Notes under the pieces: generated by a model
The model's input: the letters and a program-made list of their open reading frames with translations, nothing else
What the model was told of the DNA's origin: nothing
The model's database searches: none
Shown here: positions 28,039-36,288 of the stretch, in pieces
Layout: every line of letters starts with the position of its first letter
Numbering within the stretch: the first letter of the stretch is position 1
Translations under genes and position numbers: made by a program
DNA from: Bacillus swezeyi
Lineage (GTDB): Bacteria > Bacillota > Bacilli > Bacillales > Bacillaceae
Assembly: GCF_001969815.1 (NCBI RefSeq)
Contig: NZ_MRBK01000026.1
Location: 1-64,000 of the forward strand
Direction of reading: 5' to 3'
Length of the DNA: 64,000 nucleotides

Positions 28039-29295
28039 TCAGGATCGCTTGGATAGAAATTCTTTTTCATATTGCCGGACATCATTCAACCATGTTTCTT
28101 TGACAGGAACATTCATTTCCTCACAATAATAATCCCAGATGGCACCGAACGGATACGTTTTGAACTCCTCCATCAAGGCTAAACGATCCGTGAAATTCCC
28201 CGCTTCCTGCAATTCCTTCAAATAATCATTCGGGAGCAGCAAACCATATAATAAAGCTTTGATCATATTTCGTGTACCAATCGTCCAGGCTGCGACTCTG
28301 TTAATACTTGCATCAAAGAAGTCCAGCCCTATACGGACTTGATCCAGCGCATCATTTCGGACAATTTCCATTCCGATTTGTTTCAGTTCTTCATCCAGAA
28401 CGACCACATGATCACTATCCCATCTTACGGGCCTGGAAACGTGGAGAGCGACCTGATCGCTGTATAATAGCATGGCCGAAATTTTATTCGATACGACTTC
28501 TGTAGGATGATAGTGTCCTGTATCCAATAAGCATAATTTGTCGTTCTTCAAGGCGTATCCCATATAGAATTCGTGAGAACCCACTACATAGGCTTCCGAT
28601 CCAATTCCGAACAGCTTACTTTCTACAGCATCCACATTGTATTGTTCATCGACCTCATCGGCAAAAATCTCATCCAATGATTCCTTCAATCGTTTCCTTG
28701 GCGTCAGGCGGTCACTCGGAATATCTTTGTAACCATCAGGGATCCATATATTCGTCAGGGCAGGTGTTCCTAACTCTTTTCCAAAGTATTCTCCAATTTT
28801 ACGACTGGCGATACAGTGACGAATCCAAAAGTCTCGGATAGATGGATCCGGGTGGGACAACGTTAACCCGTCATCCGCTTTCGGGTGAGAGAACAGGGTG
28901 GGATTGAAATCCAGGCCAAGTCTATTATCTTTTGCCCAATTGACCCAGTTTTCAAAGTGTTCGGGCTTCAGTTCATCCCGTTCAACCACTTTTCCTTTTG
29001 TTTCTCCATAGATCGCGTGAAGGTTGATCCGATGGTGACCCGGGATCAGGGAAAGCGCCATCTCCAAATCTCTTCTGAGTTCGTCCGGGGTCGATGCTTT
29101 ACCCGGGTAATTTCCAGTCACATCGATTCCTCCCGAAAGCTCCTGTTGATTCACTTCAAACCCGCCGACATCATCCCCCTGCCAGCAGTGAATCGAAATC
29201 GGTACGTTCTTTAATTTTTCCAGGGCATCCTCTACATTGACGCCCCATTTTTCATACTCTTTTTTCGCCCATTCAAAATTTTCTTTAATGGTCAT
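28039..29295 (-). CDS. rhaA: L-rhamnose isomerase
   Basis: 418 aa, the normal length. Family marks are [14 protein letters not shown] near residue 34, [32 protein letters not shown] and [13 protein letters not shown], which hold the metal-binding Glu, Asp and His residues. It converts L-rhamnose to L-rhamnulose. It follows rhaB by 17 bp in one operon. Confidence 0.95.
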   Translation of the reverse strand: MTIKENFEWAKKEYEKWGVNVEDALEKLKNVPISIHCWQGDDVGGFEVNQQELSGGIDVTGNYPGKASTPDELRRDLEMALSLIPGHHRINLHAIYGETKGKVVERDELKPEHFENWVNWAKDNRLGLDFNPTLFSHPKADDGLTLSHPDPSIRDFWIRHCIASRKIGEYFGKELGTPALTNIWIPDGYKDIPSDRLTPRKRLKESLDEIFADEVDEQYNVDAVESKLFGIGSEAYVVGSHEFYMGYALKNDKLCLLDTGHYHPTEVVSNKISAMLLYSDQVALHVSRPVRWDSDHVVVLDEELKQIGMEIVRNDALDQVRIGLDFFDASINRVAAWTIGTRNMIKALLYGLLLPNDYLKELQEAGNFTDRLALMEEFKTYPFGAIWDYYCEEMNVPVKETWLNDVRQYEKEFLSKRS

Positions 29296-29312
29296 GTCTT
29301 ATTCCTCCTTTT

Positions 29313-30722
29313 TTATGCGGAAACCTTTACGTATTGTTTAATAGGAAAGGACCGTCTAATAAGGTTCCTGGCCTGATCGATGCTGTCCAATTCCTCGAGG
29401 GAGAGTAATTGTGAAACGATATTTCCGATCGCCGTAGCCTCTACCGGTCCGGCGAGCACCTCTTTCCCCGTCGAATCTGCAATCAGCTGATTGAGCATTT
29501 CATTCTGGCATCCACCACCAATCACATTGATCGTGGAGAACTCTTTTTCAAAAATCTCCTCAATTTGCCGGATCGCTTGTTTATAACGATCTACTAAACT
29601 GTCAAACACGCATTTAGCGACTTCTCCCGGCGTTGAAGGAGGGACCTGATCCGTTTCTGCACAGTACTTCCGAATCTCTTCCACCATATTTTCAGGGTTT
29701 AAAAAGCGTTGATCGTCCACCTCTACCTTAGATGTAAAATGACTGGCCTCATGGGCTAAGTCTACAAAGTCCGCGAAAGAATAGTGATCATGGTAATTCC
29801 GCTTGACCTCCTGGATGATCCAAAGCCCCATAATGTTCTTTAAGAAGCGAAAACGATAATCGATTCCCCCTTCATTCGTGAAGTTGTAATCCATTGCCTT
29901 TGGGACACAAATCGGAAATCGATTTTCAACTCCGATGAGAGACCACGTCCCTGAGCTGAGATAAATCGTCTCATCGGCAGACGGGACAGACAGGACAGCT
30001 GAACCCGTATCATGCGTTGCTGGTAAAATGACCTCCATATCAAAACCGAATTCGTCAGCCAGCTCTTTTCTCAAAGGGCCAAGCTTTGTTTTAGGAGGCT
30101 TTATTTCGTGAAACATGGAAGGATTAATGCCTAACTGTTCCATCAATTCCTTGTACCACTGTTTCGTAAAGGCATTCACCAACTGGGTGGATGTGGCATT
30201 CGTATATTCATTGGCTTTCACACCCGTTAGTAAAAAGTTCAAATAATCCGGAATCATGAGAAAGGATTTTGCCTTATCCAATATTTCCGGGTGATTCTTT
30301 TTCAAGTAATAAAGCTGATAAATCGTATTGAATTTTTGAAACTGGATGCCGGTTTCGAAATACAGTTTCTCCTTACTCACGATTTGAAGGGCTTCCTCCA
30401 TCATCCCATCTGTCCTTGGATCACGATAGGAGACAGCGTCCGTCAACAATTCATCATTCTCATCCAACAGGACAAAATCAACAGCCCACGTATTAATTCC
30501 GATACTTACGGGATCTATTCCAGCCTTACGACACTTCTTTATCCCGGCTTTGATTTCATGAAAAATCTTCTGGATATCCCAACAGAAAAACACTCCGTTT
30601 TTGCTTATCTTATTTTCAAAACGGTGGATTTCCTGAAGGATTAACCTGTCCTCTTCCATCTTGCCTGCCATTAACCTGCCGCTGGAAGCTCCTATGTCCA
30701 CGGCTATACTGTATTTACTCAC
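29313..30722 (-). CDS. rhaB: rhamnulokinase
   Basis: 469 aa FGGY-family sugar kinase. VDIGASSGRLMAGKM at the N-terminus is the phosphate-1 loop, GINTWAVDFVLLDE holds the catalytic Asp region, and THDTGSAV plus NVIGGGCQNEMLNQL form the C-terminal ATP site. It makes L-rhamnulose-1-phosphate. The promoter region carries a perfect cre and the 18-bp motif shared with the TRAP operon. Confidence 0.95.
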   Translation of the reverse strand: MSKYSIAVDIGASSGRLMAGKMEEDRLILQEIHRFENKISKNGVFFCWDIQKIFHEIKAGIKKCRKAGIDPVSIGINTWAVDFVLLDENDELLTDAVSYRDPRTDGMMEEALQIVSKEKLYFETGIQFQKFNTIYQLYYLKKNHPEILDKAKSFLMIPDYLNFLLTGVKANEYTNATSTQLVNAFTKQWYKELMEQLGINPSMFHEIKPPKTKLGPLRKELADEFGFDMEVILPATHDTGSAVLSVPSADETIYLSSGTWSLIGVENRFPICVPKAMDYNFTNEGGIDYRFRFLKNIMGLWIIQEVKRNYHDHYSFADFVDLAHEASHFTSKVEVDDQRFLNPENMVEEIRKYCAETDQVPPSTPGEVAKCVFDSLVDRYKQAIRQIEEIFEKEFSTINVIGGGCQNEMLNQLIADSTGKEVLAGPVEATAIGNIVSQLLSLEELDSIDQARNLIRRSFPIKQYVKVSA

Positions 30723-30737
30723 ATCATCACCTCTTTA

Positions 30738-30751
30738 TGTAAGCGCTAACT
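30738..30751 (+). promoter_or_regulatory. cre site before rhaBA
   Basis: TGTAAGCGCTAACT matches the cre consensus at every position, 16 bp before the rhaB start codon. Confidence 0.7.
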
Positions 30752-30802
30752 ATGTCTATCATAAAGGGTTCACCCGTTTTTTTTAATAACCTCATTCATT
30801 CA

Positions 30803-30820
30803 TTTATTATCCTTATTTGC
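30803..30820 (+). promoter_or_regulatory. 18-bp motif shared by rhaB and TRAP promoters
   Basis: TTTATTATCCTTATTTGC is repeated exactly at 44240-44257. A shorter copy, TATCCTTATTTG, lies at 30895-30906. Two copies on the same face before rhaB suit an AraC-type activator such as the adjacent gene. Confidence 0.55.
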
Positions 30821-30936
30821 AATAGAAAAGAAGATGGGATGTATTGAACAGCCAGCCCCTGATTCGGAATCGCGCCTCTTTTCAACCCGTTTTCTATCCT
30901 TATTTGGCGCATTAAAAAAGAAGCGGAGCACATGAT

Positions 30937-31926
30937 TCATCGCCACACTTCTAGATCTCCAAATTGGTCGCGGTACTGTTTCGGAGTGACTCCGTATTTC
31001 TTTTTGAAAATCCGGTAAAAGTAACTGATGTTGTCATACCCTACCTGTTCCACGATGGAGGAAATTGAAAGATGCTTGTTTTTCAATAGATTCACCGCTA
31101 CACTTAATCGTTTCTCCTGTAATAAATCTTTAAAGTTTTTGTTCGTGATTTTTTTAATGTTTTTGCTGAGCCAATAATGGGTTTGATTCAATTCTTCTGC
31201 CAGCTCATATAAATTGGCCATCCGGTAATGGTCTTCGATATATTTTAAGGCTTTCATGATCATCTGGTGTTCAAGGTTCCACTCGTTAAGCTTTTTCAGT
31301 TTATCAGAATGTTTGACGAGCTCAATTATGAGTAAACCCATATATAGCTTGATCGAGGACTGAGACAAGAGGCTCGGCTCCATAATTTCCCTGATCACCC
31401 GTTTGACGAGCGCCTGGATGGACTCCATTTCAGAGACGGCAAAATAAAGGAACTGTCCATTCTGTGTATGTTCAAAGAGGCTGTTTATCAGGAAATCATT
31501 CATCGTATTCTCTGTATTATCGGTCGTCAAATAGGTAAAAATATATTCAAAGAACCTGGGGCGGATGATGAAGTTGATAATGATATCCTCTCGCTCACAT
31601 GCTTTTATTTCATGCTCAATAAACTGATTGAGCAGAATCAATTCACCTTGTTTCAGCCGGATCGGGGTCTCCCCTACGGTTTGCTCGAGTTTGCCGCTGT
31701 ACACATAATTCATCTCGATATAATCATGCTTATGCTTCGGAAAATCCGCATATCTTGCATGTTTCCTGATCATGATCATTTTATCTGAGTCCATCAGCTT
31801 CTCACTTTGAATAATAAAATCCCGCCTATTTGTGTAGAGGTCTTTTTTCACTTGTTTACTTTGCTGTAACAGTGATTTTTCTTCATCCGTTTCCTGAAGC
31901 AGCTGATGAAGGATATCCGCTGACAA
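30937..31926 (-). CDS. AraC family regulator with cupin sensor
   Basis: 329 aa. An N-terminal cupin (about residues 45-140, with FPKHKHDYIEMNYVYSG and LKQGELILLNQ) should bind sugar. Two C-terminal helix-turn-helix units follow (LYELAEELNQTHYWLSKNI, then SISSIVEQVGYDNISYFYRIF and YGVTPKQYR). RhaR/RhaS-type proteins have this layout. It lies upstream of rhaBA on the same strand. The repeated TATCCTTATTTGC motif in the region is the likely binding site. Confidence 0.88.
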   Translation of the reverse strand: MSADILHQLLQETDEEKSLLQQSKQVKKDLYTNRRDFIIQSEKLMDSDKMIMIRKHARYADFPKHKHDYIEMNYVYSGKLEQTVGETPIRLKQGELILLNQFIEHEIKACEREDIIINFIIRPRFFEYIFTYLTTDNTENTMNDFLINSLFEHTQNGQFLYFAVSEMESIQALVKRVIREIMEPSLLSQSSIKLYMGLLIIELVKHSDKLKKLNEWNLEHQMIMKALKYIEDHYRMANLYELAEELNQTHYWLSKNIKKITNKNFKDLLQEKRLSVAVNLLKNKHLSISSIVEQVGYDNISYFYRIFKKKYGVTPKQYRDQFGDLEVWR

Positions 31927-32009
31927 TATTCGTTCACCCTCTCCCTTATGGTAGTCAACACGAGAGGCCTATAAATTTTGCAACTCGTCCTCTCTACGGA
32001 AAAGAAGGA

Positions 32010-32638
32010 TTATGATCTCGCTTTTTTTACAGCTTCGGTATAGGAGTAGCGATTTGTTCAAATTCAGCAAAATTCGCCTCTGCAATTAAAGTATGATTGA
32101 CAAGGTTCCCGCCTGCACTAATCGCAACTGCTCCAGCCATTTAAAGTCTGCCGCATTTGGTCGGGATTTGGGGTAACGGCCCTTTCATGTTCTTAATGAA
32201 CGAAACCCCTACAGAAGAGGCCGGAAAAACTTTCACCATGTCGGCTCCCATCTCATAAGCCGTAATGGCCTCCGTCGGCGTCATGACCCCTGGAACAGAT
32301 AGTTTGCCATACCGAAGCGTCGTTTTCACAACGTGTTCGTTTAACACCGGGCTTACGATGAATTCAGCTCCGCTATCGATCGCCTGTTTTGCCGTTTCAC
32401 TATCCAGGACGGTTCCTGCTCCAATGATTGCCTGACCTTTGAAGACAGTCGTCAATTTTCGGATGGCAGCGAGTCCATTCGGATCATCGACGGTTACCTC
32501 AAGCGCATTTACACCGCCTTTAATCAGACTTTCACATACCTGTTCAACAGCATGTTCGGGGACTTTACGGATAACAGCCACGACACCACTTTCTACTTAA
32601 CGATTGAGTAGAGTAACTTTATTGATCAACGCACACAT
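32010..32638 (-). pseudogene. kdgA: KDPG/KHG aldolase, disrupted
   Basis: The open middle (32141-32581) encodes VAVIRKVPEHAVEQ, the IGAGTVLD strand and VKVFPASSVGVSFIK of KDPG aldolase. It is broken three times. A TAA sits at codon 14 (LLNR*VESGVV). After GPLPQIP the frame jumps, with about 15-20 residues (the usual TGGV region) deleted, before AGAVAISAGGNL. A last frameshift precedes YTEAVKKARS at 32010. The Schiff-base Lys region VKVFPAS remains, but no full-length enzyme can be made. Confidence 0.85.
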
Positions 32639-32639
32639 T

Positions 32640-33488
32640 TTAACGAGAAATTATTCGCTGAGATTGGTCAGGATTAACTTGCCCCCAGAAAAGATAGCCT
32701 TCCATATCTCCTTCCACAGATAAAGCATAAGCTCCGATCCGGTTGCCGAACTTGACAGCTTTCGCATAGCCCCATCCACGTAATAACCCTGAGATGAAAC
32801 CTGCTGCGAAACCGTCTCCAGATCCATCCGTATCCACTACTTCGCCTACTTGGAATCCTGAAACATATGCCCTCTCACTTTCTGTGGCAAAATACGCTCC
32901 TTCACTCCCAAGCTTGACTACGACAACTTTCGCTCCCTGATTTAAGAAAACTTTGGCGATTTTCTCAAGGTCACTCGATCCCGTCAGAAGTTCCCCCTCT
33001 TCTATGCCTGGCAACACACTATCCACCTGCCCGGCAATTTCCATCAGTACTTGCCTGGCCTTTTCTTTAGACCACAATTTCAAACGTATATTCGGGTCGA
33101 AAATAATGGTCTTCTCATGTTTTCTTGCCGGTTTGATCGCTTCATCCACTGTTTCTTTACAGCTTTCACTTAAAGCTGGAGTGATTCCGGTCAAATGAAG
33201 GTATTTGGCCGATTGGAGATAGTTTTCGTCCAAATCATCAGGAGATAGCAAACTGGCAGCTGAATGATTCCGGTAATAGTAAATGTTCGGATCCTTTATT
33301 GGTCATTCTTTCTTTAAAAAATACAGCCGTAGGAGCCTGGTCATCGAAAACGACGCGAGAAGTGTCTCCGCCCCGCCCACTGTTTTCCTATATGAATCTA
33401 CATATCTGAGCGGACCTGTCGAATCCGGCTTGAATAGAACCATACTTTCACCCCGTGTTATAACATCCAGGTTTTCGCTCCTGTTCAT
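32640..33488 (-). pseudogene. kdgK: 2-keto-3-deoxygluconate kinase, disrupted
   Basis: PfkB-type sugar kinase in two pieces. The first (from 33488) reads DVITRGESMVLFKPDSTGPL to VGGAE. It then joins directly to DTSRVVFDDQAPTAVFFKER in another frame, so about 35-40 residues of the N-terminal domain are deleted. A second slip (extra G in AAAGGATCC, about 33290) leads into the intact C-terminal part (32640-33251) with DTDGSGDGFAAGF, the catalytic Asp loop. The enzyme would be dead. Confidence 0.87.
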
Positions 33489-33527
33489 CGTATTTATTGA
33501 TCTTCCAATGGTCAGATTAAAAAATCC

Positions 33528-33564
33528 CCACCAGAAGAGGGGGAGAACCTCCCGCTTCTGATGG
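33528..33564 (-). terminator. hairpin after kduI
   Basis: CCACCAGAAG and CTTCTGATGG arms with one mismatch, with an inner GGAG/CTCC stem. It may reduce transcription into the dead kdgK-kdgA pair. Confidence 0.6.
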
Positions 33565-33578
33565 TTCCCTGATCACCT

Positions 33579-34412
33579 TTATTTCAGCTCTTCCATTTTC
33601 ACATGATCCATATCATCGAATGTATAATTCTCTCCGGCCATGGCCCAGATAAAGGTGTAATTGTTTGTACCGACACCGGAGTGGATCGACCAAGGCGGAG
33701 AAAGAACCACTTGTTCATTTTTGACCACTATATGACGGGTATCATCCGGCTTGCCCATGAAATGGAATACACGGGATTCTTCGTCCATATCGAAGTATAA
33801 GTACGCTTCCATACGGCGATCATGCACGTGCGGCGGCATCGTATTCCACATGTTGTTCGGAGCAAGAAACGTCATGCCCATCATCAGTTGGCAACTTTGG
33901 ATACCATCACCATGAATGTACTTATAAATCGTACGGCGGTTGGATTCAGCATCTGAACCCAAGTGCGCAGGCGTCGCTTCTTCAATGGCTAACTTTTTAG
34001 TCGGGTAGTTGGTATGAGCTAGAGCGGAAACAATATAGAATCTGGCAGGGTTAGAAGCATCAACACTCTCCACAGATACTTCTTTATTACCTTTTCCGAC
34101 ATAGAGGCAGTCACGCTTATTCAATTCATACGATTCACCATCGACCGTGACTTTGCCGGCATTTTCCGAGATATTGATAAAACCGACCTCTCTACGCTTT
34201 AGGAAATACTCTGTTTTCAACGTTTCTTTATCTTCTAACTTCAAAGGCTGGTCTGTTGGTACAGCTCCGCCTGTGATCAAGCGATCATAGTGGGAGTACA
34301 CCATGTACAGTTCACCCTGAACGAATAGGTTTTCAACTAAGAAGTCGTTCCGGATTCTTTCTCCATCGTACTTTTTGAAATCTGTTGGATTGGTTGCGTA
34401 TCTTATTTCCAT
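33579..34412 (-). CDS. kduI: 5-keto-4-deoxyuronate isomerase
   Basis: 277 aa from the ATG at 34412 (GGAAGG box 8 bases upstream; an ATG three codons earlier is too close to it). Double-cupin fold with the metal site in PPHVHDRRMEAYLYF (His, His, Glu) and a later His in PPWSIHSGVG. It converts 5-keto-4-deoxyuronate, formed from the unsaturated uronate, to 2,5-diketo-3-deoxygluconate. It lies directly after kduD. Confidence 0.93.
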   Translation of the reverse strand: MEIRYATNPTDFKKYDGERIRNDFLVENLFVQGELYMVYSHYDRLITGGAVPTDQPLKLEDKETLKTEYFLKRREVGFINISENAGKVTVDGESYELNKRDCLYVGKGNKEVSVESVDASNPARFYIVSALAHTNYPTKKLAIEEATPAHLGSDAESNRRTIYKYIHGDGIQSCQLMMGMTFLAPNNMWNTMPPHVHDRRMEAYLYFDMDEESRVFHFMGKPDDTRHIVVKNEQVVLSPPWSIHSGVGTNNYTFIWAMAGENYTFDDMDHVKMEELK

Positions 34413-34458
34413 TTCATTCACCTTCCTTATTTTTTCTGAATACTGAATAAGTGATCGA

Positions 34459-35220
34459 TTAAGAGCTCATCCATCCGCCATCAACGCAAAGGATGTGACC
34501 ATTCATGTAGTTCGCCGCATCAGACGCGAGGAAAATAGCTGCTCCCTGCAAATCTTCCGGCTTTCCCCACCGCCCCTGAGGGATCCTTGCTTCAATAGAG
34601 GATTTACGCTCTTGATTTTCACGAATCGGCGCTGTATTGTCTGTCGCAAAATATCCCGGAGCGATAGCGTTTACATTTAAGCCTTTACTGGCCCATTCAT
34701 TAGCTAAGGATTTCGTGATTCCGGCCACAGCATGTTTACTGGCGGTATATCCCGGAACGGTCAAACCTCCCTGAAAAGATAGCATGGAAGCGATGTTAAT
34801 GATTTTTCCAGATCCACGCTCCAGCATATGCTTTCCGATTTCACGGGATAAATAGAAAACGGAGTTCTGGTTAATGTTGATGACACTCTCCCAATCCTTA
34901 TCAGAATGCTCCGCTGCAGGATTGCGCCGGATGATCCCAGCGTTGTTGACTAAAATATCCACATTTCCAGTCAATAAGGCAGCCTCTGAAGCCAGCTGTT
35001 TGGCTGCTTCAGGATCCGTAAGATCTGCCGTTAATTCATAATATTTCGATCCTGAACCCTCAACAAGATCCTTCGTGTCCGACTTACCATTTCCAGAGCT
35101 TACACCAATAATGTCTGCGCCGGCCTTTGCAAGACCGACCGCAATCCCCTGTCCCAGCCCTCTGCTGGAACCCGTCACTAATGCAACTTTTCCTTTTAAA
35201 GAAAAAAGCGATTCTATCAA
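34459..35220 (-). CDS. kduD: 2-deoxy-D-gluconate 3-dehydrogenase
   Basis: 253 aa SDR starting at a TTG at 35220 with GGGAGG 8 bases upstream. TGSSRGLGQGIA cofactor loop, NNAGIIRR and the YTASK active site. It reduces 2,5-diketo-3-deoxygluconate to KDG. It begins the kdu operon, with a good sigma-A promoter and a DeoR-type direct repeat upstream. Confidence 0.93.
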   Translation of the reverse strand: MIESLFSLKGKVALVTGSSRGLGQGIAVGLAKAGADIIGVSSGNGKSDTKDLVEGSGSKYYELTADLTDPEAAKQLASEAALLTGNVDILVNNAGIIRRNPAAEHSDKDWESVININQNSVFYLSREIGKHMLERGSGKIINIASMLSFQGGLTVPGYTASKHAVAGITKSLANEWASKGLNVNAIAPGYFATDNTAPIRENQERKSSIEARIPQGRWGKPEDLQGAAIFLASDAANYMNGHILCVDGGWMSS

Positions 35221-35253
35221 ATGATTTACCTCCCTGAATTGAAAGCCCTCTTT

Positions 35254-35309
35254 TGTTCATAAATGTTCATTACAGTTTGTATTCTACCATTTGATTCCGA
35301 AAAATTCAA
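35254..35309 (-). promoter_or_regulatory. kduDI promoter and TGTTC direct-repeat operator
   Basis: On the minus strand TTGAAT (35304-35309), a 17-base spacer, and TAGAAT (35281-35286) form a sigma-A promoter. Just downstream, TGTTC-N5-TGTTC (plus strand, 35254-35268) overlaps the start of transcription and matches the repeat before deoR at 36148. Confidence 0.6.
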
Positions 35310-35333
35310 CCTACCCACACTATTAATCCACTA

Positions 35334-36101
35334 TTATTTCGTTGCAACCCTCACATTAACCCCTTTATTCTCTATCTCTTTTATGGCAGAGTGGGCTAAT
35401 TGATCGTCCGTTATAAGTTCGTTAACATCTGTTATCTCGGCAAATTGCACCAAAGCTACTTTTTCGAACTTCGTAGAATCTGCTACGAGGGTGACATGAT
35501 CGGCACAATCTATAATCTTCCTTTTCCAATCAGCGTGCAGGCTATTGAGTACGGTTAAACCATGTTCAATAGAAAAGCCTGTCGTTCCAAAGAAAAGACG
35601 ATTCACCCTCAGCCTTTTCAAAGCTTCTGTAGCCTGATCCCCAAGCAATGAAGAAGAATGATGGATCCGGGTACCTCCTAGTACGACCAGCTGAACATTT
35701 TCTTTATCATGAACAATGTGCGCGATCTTGATATCGTTTGTAATCACGGTCACCGGGAAGTTGCCGAGCCTTTCCGAAATCGCACTCGTCGTACTTCCTC
35801 CATCCATCAGAATCGTTTCATGTGGTTCAATCAGCCTTACCGCTTCCCTTGCGATAGCGTCCTTAATTTCTGTATGGCTGGACTGCCTCTCCCTGACAGG
35901 TAATATTTTCCCCTCCTTGTTTTCCAACACTGCACCACCATGAATTCTCTTCAATAACCCTTTTTTCTCCAAAGCTTCTAAATCGATTCGGACGGTTTTT
36001 TCCGTTACACCAAGTAATTGGCTTAGCTGAGAGACTTTGACCGCTTTGTCCGTTTCCAATTTATTTAAAATGGTTTCATATCGTTCAATAGATAACATCA
36101 T
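35334..36101 (-). CDS. DeoR family regulator of the kdu genes
   Basis: 255 aa. Winged helix at the N-terminus (LGVTEKTVRIDLEALEKKGLL, RIHGGAV) and a DeoR sensor domain (ILMDGGSTTSAISERL, TVITNDI, VLGGTRIHHSSSLLG). It lies upstream of kduDI on the same strand. Direct repeats TGTTC-N5-TGTTC occur both before it and before kduD, which suits a self-regulating local repressor. Confidence 0.86.
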   Translation of the reverse strand: MMLSIERYETILNKLETDKAVKVSQLSQLLGVTEKTVRIDLEALEKKGLLKRIHGGAVLENKEGKILPVRERQSSHTEIKDAIAREAVRLIEPHETILMDGGSTTSAISERLGNFPVTVITNDIKIAHIVHDKENVQLVVLGGTRIHHSSSLLGDQATEALKRLRVNRLFFGTTGFSIEHGLTVLNSLHADWKRKIIDCADHVTLVADSTKFEKVALVQFAEITDVNELITDDQLAHSAIKEIENKGVNVRVATK

Positions 36102-36147
36102 TTTATCCTCCTTATTCCTTCACACTCCCTCATTATAATATAGAAAC

Positions 36148-36162
36148 GAACAAAAAGGAACA
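36148..36162. promoter_or_regulatory. direct-repeat operator before the kdu deoR
   Basis: GAACA-N5-GAACA (that is, TGTTC-N5-TGTTC on the minus strand) lies just upstream of a TATAAT -10 at about 36136, where it would cover the -35 region. Confidence 0.5.
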
Positions 36163-36288
36163 TATACAAACTCGCACTTCCGTAAAGGTCATACGGGCAC
36201 CTGTTACACAATAATTGGCATCCACTCTTTCTGTATGGTCAATAGAAAAGCCGCCCCCAGTCATCTGTAAGGCGACCTCCCGGATTTT

